Shown here one piece after another: positions 12,901 to 23,064 of a stretch of 64,000 bases of DNA. This DNA is from Nectonema munidae (Eukaryota > Nematomorpha > Nectonematoida > Nectonematidae), in NCBI GenBank assembly GCA_030549495.1, contig JAUIRK010000397.1, forward strand, positions 124,001-188,000. The letters are read 5' to 3'. Within the stretch, counting starts at the first letter, position 1, and each line of letters starts with the position of its first letter. The notes beneath the pieces were generated by a model. It searched no databases. It was given only the letters and a program-made list of their open reading frames with translations, and was not told the DNA's origin. The position numbers and the translations under genes are program-made.

Positions 12901-15900
12901 GGTAAAGGCTTTGTATACAAGCCAGGATACTTGTATACAAATTGAAAATGCCATTTCTGATGAATTAAAAATAAGAGTAGGGTTACATGGAGGATCAAAA
13001 TATAAGGTCCATTTTTTTAATATAATCATTGACGAAATTATTAAAGATGCGATCAAAGAAGATATGAACGAAATTTTATATGCTGATGATATTTTTTTAA
13101 TTCCAGATTCTCGTGAAGATTTAAGTAAGAAAATAAGTTTTTGCGAAACAACTTTAAAAATAAGGTTAATTAACTATGAAGTCTAAGTGCATGAAAATAG
13201 GTGATTCTTCAAATATACCAAATCTAGTTTCAAAAATAGGTTCCGTGTGGTGTTGAGGGATAAGAGATCAAAGAAATTTATTTTTTGTACATCGTGTAAT
13301 AAGTGTATACATATAAGGTGCTTTGGTATTAAAGGTAGTTTATTAAAAGTTAAAAATTTTAAGTGTACTAGTTGTTCTGATTTTAAAAAACTTTGAAATT
13401 AGTTTAAGAAAAGTTAGTAATCAAAGATATAGAACTAGAAGAGGTTAATAAATTGTGTTACTTGGATAGGTAGTGTTAGTAACTCAGTAGAGCAGAGAAT
13501 AAAACCACCTTGGAAGAAATTTAGATAAGTAGTGTTCTATGTGATAATACTTTTTCTTTAAACATAGAGGGTTATCTTTATAAAAGTTGTATTAGATCTA
13601 GTTTAATATACAGTAGTCAAAGTTTTTCATTTATAATATTTCAATTTTTTTACAGGAATTTGATAAATCTTGTTGAATTAAACATGGGCGAAAATAATCT
13701 TGAGTCAATTCCTCAACAAATAGGTTCGTTTTTCTTTAATATAACCATCTATATGTGATTTATTTTAAATATTCATTATTTGCTAATGATATGCTGGAAA
13801 GATATACACTCAACGTTATCCTTAGATTTCTTAAAAGTAAACATATGTTTCTAGATCAAGGTTTCCTAACGGGTTCCACATGGACCCCTAAGGGTCCATG
13901 GACAAAAATATGAATATTGGGGGTCCTTTTAACACAGTAAGAGCTCCATGAAATCTTTGCTAAAAATAAATAATATGTAAACAAATAACAAATGAGTTAT
14001 CAGCAACCACTGCGTTTAGCGCTTAATTGACAAGCATAAAAAGATAGTAAAATAAAAATAGGATGTAAGCATACTTTACATGGTTTAGACATCTAATGAC
14101 CATATTTCTCATTTTTTATCTATTCACCATGTAAGTAACGATATCAATTTCCTAAAATGTTCAATGTCTACTGATTTTGAGCTACGGATACCACGACATA
14201 TTTATTCTAATAAGATTTACAGGTTAATTGTACAATACAATTAATTTATTAGCGAATAGTATCTAATGATTCCATGTATAGTTTGAATGAAGTTGATTAC
14301 AGTAATCTCTAGCTACTTGGCGCTTTGATTATTATCGAGGCCTGGATGTATGTCGGATTTTATTTGAAAGTTATTATCGTATATTTTTTGTTTATCTTGT
14401 TCAAGGAAGCCTTTAGATGTGAAATTATGAATATGAATATAATATATATTCGTTTTTTTTTAAATTTATAATTAAAATTGAAATGTTTTCCCTATTTGAA
14501 TATGCATATTTATACATGTCTCTTATAGATGTTGGGAGTCCACAGTTAATAAGGTTATCGCTCAAAAGGTCCACAAGCAAAAAAATGTTGGGAAACCCTG
14601 TTTTAGATCAATCAACAGCTAAATTCTTCCCTCAGTAAAAAATAATTATTTGAGAGGAATTGTGAAAATAGGTTTTTTTTCTTTTCTCAATCAAATCCGC
14701 CTCTTTATGGATTTTTTCAAAGAAAATATTTACTCATTTTCACTTATTTCTTACTTCTGATGCTGCTTCTTTGAAATTTGCAAAACTCTATATTGTTGCT
14801 TCTCTTGCTCAATAATATTAAAATAATTTGAATGATAGATACCCGGAATAATTTTTCGAAACCAAAAACAAGTTCAAAGACATCAATGTTTTTTTCTTAT
14901 GAAATAAAAAACGTGTGTTTAATTATTTTGAAGCATATTTTGAAAGTCCGATCAAGTTGATAAAAATTGATGTTTAAGACTTGATTCTTTTTGATCGAAT
15001 ATGTTTAAAGCATTATGAATTTTGATCATGATGGACAAAAGTACGAATTTTATTTTTATGCAAAATATTTATTATGTTGATTCGGGTGCCAATTTTTCAC
15101 GCCCATCATACTTGGTTTTCGCAACTTAAGATTCTAAAATTGTAGTATTCTAAGTTTAAACATTCAATTTCTAAATGGCAAGTATGATTAGTTTGAATCT
15201 TTTTTAAAAAGAATGATATTGGTTTGGATTTTCCTTGATTAGCCATATGTCTTCAAGAAATTTGGTGTACTAATAAGTATTTTAGTTTCCCAATATTAGA
15301 CTACAATTCTGTATTTCTTCTTGGTAAAATGTCTTGACATGGTGTTCTACGTTTCACTTCTGTGCCGTCTTCGAATATGAGAGGTCTACATCATAAATTA
15401 CATTTGGACGAAAGATAATAATCGATCTCTTTACACTGGATTTCAGTTCTTTAAGTGAGAATTTATTATAAAACAATATCCGTTATATGTATCAATGCGA
15501 TTTTTGCATAATTGGCAATCTTTACAATATTATTAATATTAGCTAGAATACTCACTCATCAGTAAGTCTTAACTTGATTTTAGATTTGACATGTTTCATT
15601 CTTGAAAAAAGTTGCTCACACAGATATGTCCTTCCAAAGATACAAATAACATTTTTCCTTATTTTATATATATAAGGATATTTTTTTTTTGGGAAAGATT
15701 TATTGAACTCCAATAGAGATATATCTTTTAATCTCAAGCCAATATATTAGTTCCTTGGAGCTCAATTAGTTATACTTAAAGAATTTCAGGAACATAAACA
15801 CCTGCTTAAAATGCAGATCTACTATTACAGAATGAGAATCTTGATGATCAAAGTCTTTGAATCTTTCAAAGAATTCTTTCTTGAGTGACTGGAGCTCATA

Positions 15901-16719
15901 TGCAAAAGTAGAAAAATATGCGAGTCAATGCGGCGCTAATGTAGGAAGATGAACACGTTTCCATATTTTGATTGCCTCTTCCAAGGCTTCGGTTTAGTTT
16001 GAACAAGCGAAAACCTTGAAAGCAACCTCGTTTGCGCGCTACATGTACATTGTTCTAAGAAGCCATTTTGCAGAACTTTTTTTCATTCTCATGCAGATAC
16101 TCATTCTTCATCATTTTTGTGACTTGATAGCTTAAATAAATGTTTTTATATTTATAAGCCAATGGTCTGGAACAAGCAGTTATTTTAGTAGAGAAGTTCG
16201 TCTGAATTGCACTCCATATTTTTTTCAATTCATTATTTTTTATTGTCTAAATATAGATAGCCATAGTTTAGTCATTTTAGATTCTCTGCTGACTAATCTG
16301 ATAAAGTTTACTACATAAGCAAATGTTTAAATGAGGCTATTGAATATTTTATTTTAATATAAAATTGATTATTGTTGAGAATTTTAAAGAAATCAAATTT
16401 TATCAATTTCAATTGATAATAATTTGTTTCGATTTTCGTTATAAAAGTTATTTTCCATCAAATTTCCCACCACCACTTTTAATTTTTATTACTATTTTCT
16501 TATTTAAGACAATTTTTCTTTCTTTTAGGATCTCTAGGAAGTTTGAAGAGTCTGTCCGTTAATCAGAACTGGCAGTTGACGTCTTTGCCATTTGAATTGG
16601 TATTGTGTACAAATCTGCACTTACTCAACGTTGAAAATTGTCCATTGACAGATTTGCCTCCAGAAGTCGTCAAACTTGGGCCTTCTTTTATCATTGATGT
16701 AATTAATTCTCATTTTTAG
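921..16719 (+). CDS. Shoc2: SHOC2/SUR-8 leucine-rich repeat scaffold, C-terminal 245 residues (7 exons, 5' partial)
   Basis: Exons at 921-1001, 4090-4204, 4397-4521, 9348-9435, 11151-11220, 13656-13723 and 16529-16719 join in one frame with AG/GT borders at every junction and end in TAG. The product is a run of about ten leucine-rich repeats (LxxLxLxxNxLxxLP). Its order and length match the C-terminal half of animal SHOC2: a GGPxQF segment, then NMEHN, then an ENCPLxxLPPEVV segment and a final GPSFII. In the known family, SHOC2 scaffolds MRAS and the PP1 catalytic subunit, and the complex dephosphorylates the inhibitory site of RAF kinases at the membrane. The N-terminal part with the PP1-binding motif is outside the window. 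The tail after GPSFII is only DVINSHF, and a GTAATT directly after the Asp codon could be a donor for a further small exon that I did not find. The introns are filled with transposon remnants. Family assignment is confident; the exact 3' end is less so. Confidence 0.93.
1870..3176 (-). pseudogene. piggyBac-type transposase remnant 1
   Basis: Minus-strand pieces in several frames line up with a piggyBac transposase in order. First comes an acidic Ser/Glu/Asp-rich N-terminus (about 3150-2811). Then comes DNQSTREERNKEDKIAAI followed by VNEQLLPYRV, KPKKYGLNFFGF and a stretch near 2090-2030 reading FVPKKNRSVILL (about 2600-2030). Frameshifts and stops separate them, so it is not functional. It sits in the SHOC2 intron 1002-4089, antisense to that gene. 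The C-terminal Cys-rich zinc domain was not found; open frames below 1870 have no clear relationship. Confidence 0.75.
3381..3598. repeat. Fold-back repeat built of short tandem units
   Basis: The left arm has about five tandem units of the form GAATTCGTCCTTTTTCACA. After a short AT spacer (ACATATTAATCACTTATTATTC), the same unit follows in reverse complement (AAAAAGGACGAATTC, three units). The outer ends, ATATACCATTTTCACA and TGTGAAAATGGTATAT, are inverted repeats. The whole could fold into a hairpin of up to about 100 bp per arm. It is probably a fold-back type non-autonomous element. Confidence 0.75.
4522..9347. other. SHOC2 intron, mostly unassigned
   Basis: This 4.8-kb AT-rich intron holds one recognisable repeat (7985-8190, listed separately). 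Minus-strand fragments around 6040-5650 have a transposase-like flavour (RGCPVKVCEPKRP, then CEGCICG) but could not be tied to a family. No other coding signal is seen. Confidence 0.5.
7985..8190 (-). repeat. Dispersed repeat family A, copy 1 (inverted)
   Basis: It contains TTTGCATAATAGTTGACACG followed by TGCTCA, and downstream GGATTAGGATTAGTGTAGA. This is the reverse complement of the block found at 41212-41500, 47378-47712 and 61400-61680. It is non-coding. Confidence 0.6.
10542..10831. mobile_element. Possible hAT-type MITE
   Basis: The ends CAGGCCTTCAACC and GGTTGAAGAACCCTG are imperfect inverted repeats of the kind seen in hAT elements (CAGGGTTCTTCAACC). Flanking 8-mers match poorly (ATCTAGAC versus GAGTACAC), so it is old or the borders are slightly off. 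No transposase remains inside. The rest of the intron 9436-11150 shows nothing else. Confidence 0.5.
12300..13620 (+). pseudogene. LINE reverse transcriptase remnant with zinc-finger segment
   Basis: Consecutive fragments match a non-LTR reverse transcriptase. First is an EEVICAFDQFKSKKSAGY segment followed by GAPIPES (about 12500-12670). Next is VGLHGGSKYKVHFFNIIIDE, and then the catalytic box LYADDIFLIPDSREDL (12911-13186). After that comes a Cys/His finger CTSCNKCIHIRCFGIKGSL..CTSC (about 13290-13380), and finally PPWKKF (about 13500). Stops and frameshifts interrupt every domain and no endonuclease is visible, so it is a dead, probably 5'-truncated copy inside a SHOC2 intron. The finger after the RT domain is a feature I know from some invertebrate LINEs. 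Confidence 0.8.
13857..14600. mobile_element. Non-autonomous hAT element with 8-bp target duplication
   Basis: The ends are CAAGGTTTCCTAAC and GTTGGGAAACCCTG, inverted repeats of the hAT type. The flanks TTCTAGAT (13849-13856) and TTTTAGAT (14601-14608) agree in 7 of 8 bases, as expected for an aged hAT target duplication. The 744-bp interior has no transposase. It lies in the last SHOC2 intron. Confidence 0.75.
15550..16100 (-). pseudogene. hAT transposase remnant (GTF2IRD2-like), C-terminal part
   Basis: The minus-strand frame 15737-15552 encodes CIFGRTYLCEQLFSRMKHVK followed by SKIKLRLTDE, the hallmark hAT C-terminal dimerisation motif of GTF2IRD2/FAM200-like elements. Upstream, around 15905-15790, lies YELQSLKKEFFERFKDFD and a VDLHFKQVF segment in the same direction. 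Stops and shifts break it. The fragment at 416-637 belongs to the same kind of element, on the other strand. Confidence 0.75.
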
Positions 16720-16932
16720 AATATCTTTCTTTTAATCAGTGATTTAAAACAAATTATGTGCCATTGACAAAAGGTCCATTCTCCTTTCACATTCCTCGGT
16801 AATGTATGAGCCGAGTTGAATTGTGATAAATAGTAAAATGGATACTAAATAAGCATTTGCATTGAAAGAATGAGAGTCCAGGCTGGCAACTTGTTGGAAA
16901 AATAGTGTTCTAGCCCACAAAATGATTTAACA

Positions 16933-17965
16933 CTAGAACGACCGGAGGGGTCAATTTGACCCCTTACAATTTTAAATTGGTTAAATATTTAACTTTTGTT
17001 TTTAACTGAATGAATTCTCAAAAAAATATGTTTTTTCAATAATCATGTTAAAAAAAATTGAATACCATCACACATCTAATGAAAGCCATAACACGAAATA
17101 TCAATTCAAAATGAAATCAAATTTTTCAATTGAAGTTTTAAAGAAAGTAAATTCATAGCAATGTTCAAGCTTTCATATCCCTTTTTATGATTGTATTTAG
17201 ATATTATTATGACTGCGTACTTGTACAGGTTGGCATTTATTTAACAGTCTAAATTATTGATTTTTTACTTGTATACTTTTTTAGTTGTTTTTTCCTTTAC
17301 TTTAGCAATCCTAAATAAGTATGGCTGATAATTACAAAAATTGTTGAATTTTACTAAAATTTATTTTTCTGAGTCAAGTGGAGGAGAAATTTCTTCTACT
17401 GAAAGTGAGTAGTCACGGATCAAATCCTTACAACCAGTGATTAGACTGAGCGTGAAGAAAAACTATCTTTCAAAAAAGGTAAAAGAAATCATTTACAAGA
17501 TATTTACCAAGCATCTGATGGAACAGAATGAAAAACAATTGTAAGTGTTTCTCATAATAGAAAAACAAAATCAAGAAACATTCTAAAGGAAACACCAGCC
17601 CCAGCAAGTTTGGCAAAAAAGTCTGTTATGAAGGGTAATTGAACGATAGCATCGTGTACGGAAAGCGAAGCAAGCGTATTTTATCTGCCTCATCGTAGAC
17701 ATTTTCCTTATCTGTAATTGAAGCTTTTATAGCTATATTGTATGTTAGAGGTTTCACTATGTCGAAAAATATTGGATTGCATTCTCTTTGGTCTGATGAG
17801 AGGCGTTTACCTCTCTGTAAAAAAACAATGTCAAGAAATCGATAGTGTGAAATTTTTAGATTTCTGCGCTTCGATGAAAAAACAACAAAAGATACACACG
17901 AATAAAAACAGATAAATTTTCTGTAATATCAAATGTTTGGTAAAAATTAAGGGAGTTAAATTATT
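16933..17965 (+). pseudogene. piggyBac-type transposase remnant 2
   Basis: The left end AACACTAGAACGACCGGAGG (continuing GGTCAATTTGACCCC) resembles the terminal repeat of many piggyBac elements. Inside on the + strand are, in order: HNRKTKSRNILKETPAPASL, then an AFIAILYVRGFTMSKNIGLH segment with SLWSDERRLP, and LRFDEKTTKDTHE with further frameshifted pieces. It is broken by many stops and has no catalytic region left. It lies just beyond the SHOC2 stop codon. Confidence 0.7.
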
Positions 17966-18297
17966 AATTTTGTATAAAAGATACAATTTTTTTTAGCGAT
18001 TTGAGTTTCGAATGGTAAATCTTTAACAAACTTTTAAACTTGAGCACACCAAGCATAAAAGCAGAAACAAACAATATTAGAAAAAAGAAGCAACGATTTT
18101 TTACTACCTTTTCAACACCAGTTTTTGAAGTTATTGCACTACTTTCGAGTAAAATTTGATTCAAACGTTTGTAAGTTTTAAAGTAAAAATTAATTGTTTT
18201 GAAATAAATTGAGATATTTCAAAAAAATTAACTGGTGTGGCCGTTAAGAAATTATGTGAGCAATGTTAGGAAATCAACTATATATGATATAAAAAAA

Positions 18298-19330
18298 CTA
18301 TTCAAAATTTTCACTAATAGCACAAAAACAAATATGTGGGAGAAAAGGATGACGTTGTGTAAAAATTCTGAGTTGGATTATGGTGTTTAAGCTTCGAGAT
18401 AGTGAAGGTGTTTCCCTGTCTTGTGAAATGATAAGAGAACGCAAAAAAAGCATAATGAATTGAATACACAGCAAAATTGGGCTACAACGATTTAAAACAA
18501 AGCGTGTTTTGAGGTTTCGTGTTAGATTAAGAAATGGATTCATAGACACTCTTTTCAAACAAAGGTTTAACATTATATTTGCAAACTACATTTTCTGCAA
18601 AATAAACGTTGACAATGCTTGACGGGAAACTTGATGCAGCCTGTAACATAAGTGAAGTCTGCTCTACGAACAGCGAACCCACTAAAAAGATCATATATAT
18701 CACGTAAAAATACATTAAGATTCCATTTTGATGCATTTATTCCTGTTCTTAGAGCACCATGTACTACGTGAAGACCACCTACTCCAATATCAATAAGATG
18801 CCTATTTATTTCATTATCTTCACTTCTTTCTTGTTCAAAGTCTTTTAATAACTTTGACACTTGGACCATCCACAGAGACTTGCAAAAGATTATTCTTTGA
18901 TAAAGATTGAAGAAAAATAGTAAAAAAGTGCTGTCAAAATATCGACAGCTTACTAAATCCTTTCCTTGATCATTGTATCTAATTAAAACATCCACGTGAT
19001 TTTGTTGGGAGACTTTATTCAAAGCTTCATCAAAACAAATATCAAAATCACCACTTAATTCAATTTTTCTTGTTACACTATCTTTGAAATATGGACTTAA
19101 CCTATAGTTGATATGATAGCTGCATTTTGTTCTTCCAAGTGAAAACGCTATTTTAGATCTAGGAAGGTATAGTAGTTTTTTTAGCAACGGATAAAATAGA
19201 TCTTTTTTATTTCCTTGTTTTCTTCAGAGCCAAGCTGAAAATTGTGCGTGCATGTTTGGATCCAGCCATAACTCATTAAAATGTTTCTGCTCCAGGCATC
19301 GTATCTTTTTAATTAAAGTCAAAATAAACT
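18298..19330 (-). pseudogene. hAT-like transposase remnant (DESLN-type family)
   Basis: The minus-strand frame 19187-18573 (204 codons) holds YRLSPYFKDSVTRKIE, FDICFDEALNKV, HVDVLIRYND, VSKLLKDF, LIDIGVGGLHVVHGALRTGI and FAVRRADFTYVTG. This matches a widespread, poorly named invertebrate and fish transposase-like family with a FDESLN core and an IGSCGLH motif. Upstream, 19330-19190 gives FNELWLDP and FSAWL, the N-terminal SWL..FSWW-like segment, in another frame. It is frameshifted after about 18573. I infer a hAT-superfamily relationship from the overall plan only. Confidence 0.6.
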
Positions 19331-19559
19331 ATAAATTTTTCTAAAAAAGTATGAATTCAAAACAAAATTAAAAAATCGTGAAAATAAAAAAATTAAATTA
19401 AAATACGGTTTATACGATAATTTAGATGAAAAAAGAAGCAAATATTGCTAAAATATCTTTCATCTATTTACAAATATTCCCTTGAAAATTTTACTAGTAG
19501 CAAATTCCCTGACTTTCTCTCGCCATTTTTAATTTCTCTGACTCTCTGATTTTTCAAAA

Positions 19560-21520
19560 AAAAATGGCAACCTTGAAATGGATCCAAATTTCCTTAGAAT
19601 CTTTTTATAATCCACATGAAAGCTTAGAAAGATAGAGCCGTTTTTACTGAAGCCTGATTCACATGTGACTAATTTGAAAATCTTAAACGACGTAAGTGAT
19701 TAGACATATTACAGTTTCATCTTTAGATTAAACTCCTTGACTTGAGGGGGAGAAAGGGGGTAAGTTTTGAAAAAAGCTCTAAATGTTTTATATCACTGTT
19801 CTAATAATGGACAGCAATATATTATAGCTTTTTATATGGCGGGTTGCGTCTTTAGGTCAAACGTCGCAAACTGCCTCCATCTGCGAAATGCCAAGCCACG
19901 ATGCATTTCAATTGTTACTTAGAATGGAACTTCCAATATTTTAATTAGGCTGTTTTAATTGAAGTAATTATATTTCCAAGCGAAGAGTAATGATCTTTTG
20001 CGTTTCTATCATAAATTCGTATTTAATTACAAAGTAGTTATTCTATTATTCTAGTACTTAAGAATATCTGGTCCTTACAACGTCTTGTGATGAATAGAAC
20101 GCTCAATCGCTTCTCTCAATTCAAAGATCGCAAACAAAAATCACGCGTCTTCTCCTTAGATTTTCGAGTACTCACAAAAAATCTTCTACACTCGCACTAA
20201 CTAGGTTCTAGTCAGAACTTTATGAATGAAACTTTTGCGATATGTACACATATATATCCCTGGTTTTATATATTATTACTTTCTGTGTATTGTTAATATT
20301 TTTTGAAAAGAACCAATCAAAATACATCGGAATATTTCAATCTCTAAATTAGAGCATTTTTAATAGTGTCAATAAAACTCCAAGTAAACAAAAGAATTGT
20401 ATTTTTCTTGTAATTTGATTGGTCCATTTGAATTAAAATGTCGTGTATGTCAATATGTAATTTGTTTCAACACATTTGTTCAAGTATTATGAAAATCCGT
20501 ACTACTCATTTGCATTTACTCAAAATACCCATCAATCCCTGTACTCTCTTTGGATGAATCCTCAAAAAAGAATACCGAAATACTTTTATGCAGTTTTTGT
20601 TCTTCAATCTTTTTCATGACCGTTTCCTATATTGTTAAGTTGTTATCATGCTTTATTGATTTTCTTCATTTATTCCAAAAATCCGTCTCAATCTTCTTTT
20701 TATGTGATTTAAAATGTTATCGCTCTTCACAAAGAAGAGTATTTTTCCTAAGCTCACCTAAATGTTATCAATTTTCACACGTTTTATTCTTCTTTTAGTG
20801 GATATTTTTAAATCAAATTTAAGCAATAAAAATCCTGTTTTTCTATTCTAAGTAAGTTTTTTGAGAGTGTATTTTGGTGTTTACATGACAAAACCAAAAA
20901 ACACTTTTTTCGTCAAAAGAAATTACAACAAAAATCTTAAAAATAATCTGCATTTCAATTAATATTTAAATGTAATGAAGGAGAGAGAAAAATGGTATCC
21001 CGCCAACAATTTTTCGAAACGGACATTTGAAGGATCTTTGAAAATGTGAAAATTCCCCGCCTTTTTCATTTCAAACTAATTTTCATGTGAGTTTTAAATG
21101 AATGTCTTTAAAACTCAAAAAGTAGATTTGTGTAGATCACAAAAAGGAAGGCTTCAGACAATTTTTGAAAAAAACCTCTCTTAAAGCGATCAATCATATA
21201 TAAGAAGACTGAATGTTCCATTAATTTTATTAATGTTCCATAATTTATGTTCCATTTAATTCTACAATCTAAAATTGATATGTTCTTTAAAATGTCATGA
21301 AGTCTTTACAATTTAAGTTTGTATCTTCTAACTTTTTTAAATGATATAACTAAAAATAATTATTTTACTTATATTGAAATAAAACCAAATGAACTGTTTG
21401 TTGATTTGAAATTGTCGGCTGTAAGTTTATATTTTCCGTTTTAATGAGGATTTTCATAATCAGTTTTTTACAGACCAGTAGTTCTTGTTTGACTCAATAA
21501 TTTTTAAATAAAAATTTTGC
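19560..21520. other. Intergenic AT-rich stretch without recognised content
   Basis: Several short open frames occur, for example 20550-20798, but their products are low-complexity Phe/Ser/Leu-rich strings typical of AT-rich non-coding DNA. No TIR, repeat or homologous protein was recognised. Confidence 0.5.
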
Positions 21521-21529
21521 GTGTCTTCT

Positions 21530-21757
21530 AAAAAATTGGCCTTCTCAAAGCCCTGATAAATGAACAAATGCGGGTTGAGCTAAAAAGAAAAGTTCATCTA
21601 AGGAACTCGAGAAGCCTTGAAGAATTATGGGAATATTCACAGCAGGAATATGAATTGATTCTATACGAATATATAAAGACTGTAAATAGCTCTCTTCCAA
21701 GAAGAATTGATTCAATTATTATTATTAGGGCTAAAGGAAATCAGAGAAAGTATTGAA
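21530..21757 (+). pseudogene. Tc1/mariner-type transposase C-terminus
   Basis: WPSQSPD in one frame (about 21538-21558) is followed by ELKRKVHLRNSRSLEELWEY and SSLPRRIDSIIIIRAKGN in the frame ending at 21756. This is the end of a Tc1-like transposase (WPSxSPDLNPIExxW ... MPRRI motif). The DD35E catalytic part and both TIRs are missing, and a frameshift lies between the pieces. Confidence 0.8.
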
Positions 21758-22469
21758 AAGAAAATATAAATATTATCAAAGTAAATATTTTATATAAACC
21801 AAATAAATTTTTTATTTTTTGATGAAAACAAATGGCCGAAAACTTTTCCTCGGAAATTTAATAGATAAAATATACACATAATAATTTTGAATAAATCAAA
21901 AAAAAAAATCAGAAATTTTGAAAAAAAAAAGTTATTTTAAGATGGTATTTCTAATGAATTAATTTAATCTAAATAAATTTCAATGATCAAAAGATTCTAA
22001 AGAAAAAAAATATTAGCTGTGGCTGAAAACATTAGCACTCTACTACTCTATCCACGGTTTATCTTCCTTTTATTTTATTTTTTCATATCGTCTATTATAT
22101 TTTTTCTAATATGTATTTTGCATGCAATGTTTTTTCATAGTTATTTTGTTAAGTTATATTTATGCATAGACTTTAATTAATTTTACTAATAATAGTTGTT
22201 GAAGTATCAGATTTTGTCATATGGGTTTCGCAAAGTTCAATGAATGTGCCACAGTTTAAAAAGGGTTTGTAATTCATGTTTTTGTAGATGAAAATGGGAA
22301 GTAAGAATGTGAGATATTTTGAGTAGTAAAAGTTTCTAAGGCAAACTTAATTCCTTGAAATTCACTTTTAACGAAATTTTTTTGATGTTTTGGATCTCTG
22401 AAGGATTTCCTTTACAATGGTATCTTACAATTAAACGCATTTTATTAATATATATATCTCATAACCTGT

Positions 22470-22625
22470 ACGGTTGAACGCGGGTAAACAACTTGAGTGT
22501 TATCTCCAACCCGTTATTTCTATTCAATATACAAATGATGGAGACAAGATTCAACTTTCTGTTCGTATTTTGCTAGATGTAAGATCTGATATATCTCATA
22601 GGATGTTACAAACGTTATTACTAGA
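22470..22625 (-). repeat. Diverged inverted copy of the satellite constant block
   Basis: Read on the minus strand, this segment shows TCTTACATCTAGCAAAATA, then GAACAGAAAGTTGAATCTTG, TCTCC, ATTTGTATATTGAATAGAAA and GGTTGGAGAT. These are the same words, in the same order, as in the satellite array that starts 0.55 kb downstream, but in the opposite orientation and clearly diverged. It also has GTAATAACGTTTGTAACATC at its start, matching the array's TAATAACTTATGTAGCATC. Confidence 0.8.
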
Positions 22626-22868
22626 GATGTATCTGATGTGAAATTTTTTACATCCGCGGTTGCCGATATCAAATTTGTAATCCTAGTGGATGTGGGTGTG
22701 AGAATTTTTTTTTGGCAGACATCATTTTTGCTATTCCAAGCTATTACTTCGCAGTAAATAGAAAGAAGAAAAATGTTCGAAAATTGCGGATGTTGAAACT
22801 TAAATGATCCGCGGATGTAAAATTTTTTTATGGAAAATTCGCATTTGCGGATATCTGATACATCCCTA
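22622..22868. mobile_element. ATCCGC-rich MITE, copy 2
   Basis: It runs from AGAGATGTATCTGATGTGA to GGATATCTGATACATCCCT. Both termini share a GATGTATC core in inverted orientation, with scattered ATCCGC words inside. It directly abuts the inverted satellite block. No coding capacity. Confidence 0.65.
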
Positions 22869-23064
22869 AATATTTATCTTTGGCTCCCACACTTTTTGTA
22901 TCCTATATGCATGGTTTGATAAAAGTGATTAAAGAAACTACGCTTATCTTTATATTCTACAAGTAACGGGAGCCAACTATATATTTAAAAAGAATAAATA
23001 TTCTTTGATTACAGAATTTTAGTTTGATTAATTGACAAATATAATATTTAAATTCGTGCAAATT

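Noticed and set aside
20550..20798. 82-codon open frame on the + strand
   Set aside because: The product is a Phe/Ser/Leu-rich low-complexity string typical of AT-rich DNA, with no homology and no splice context.
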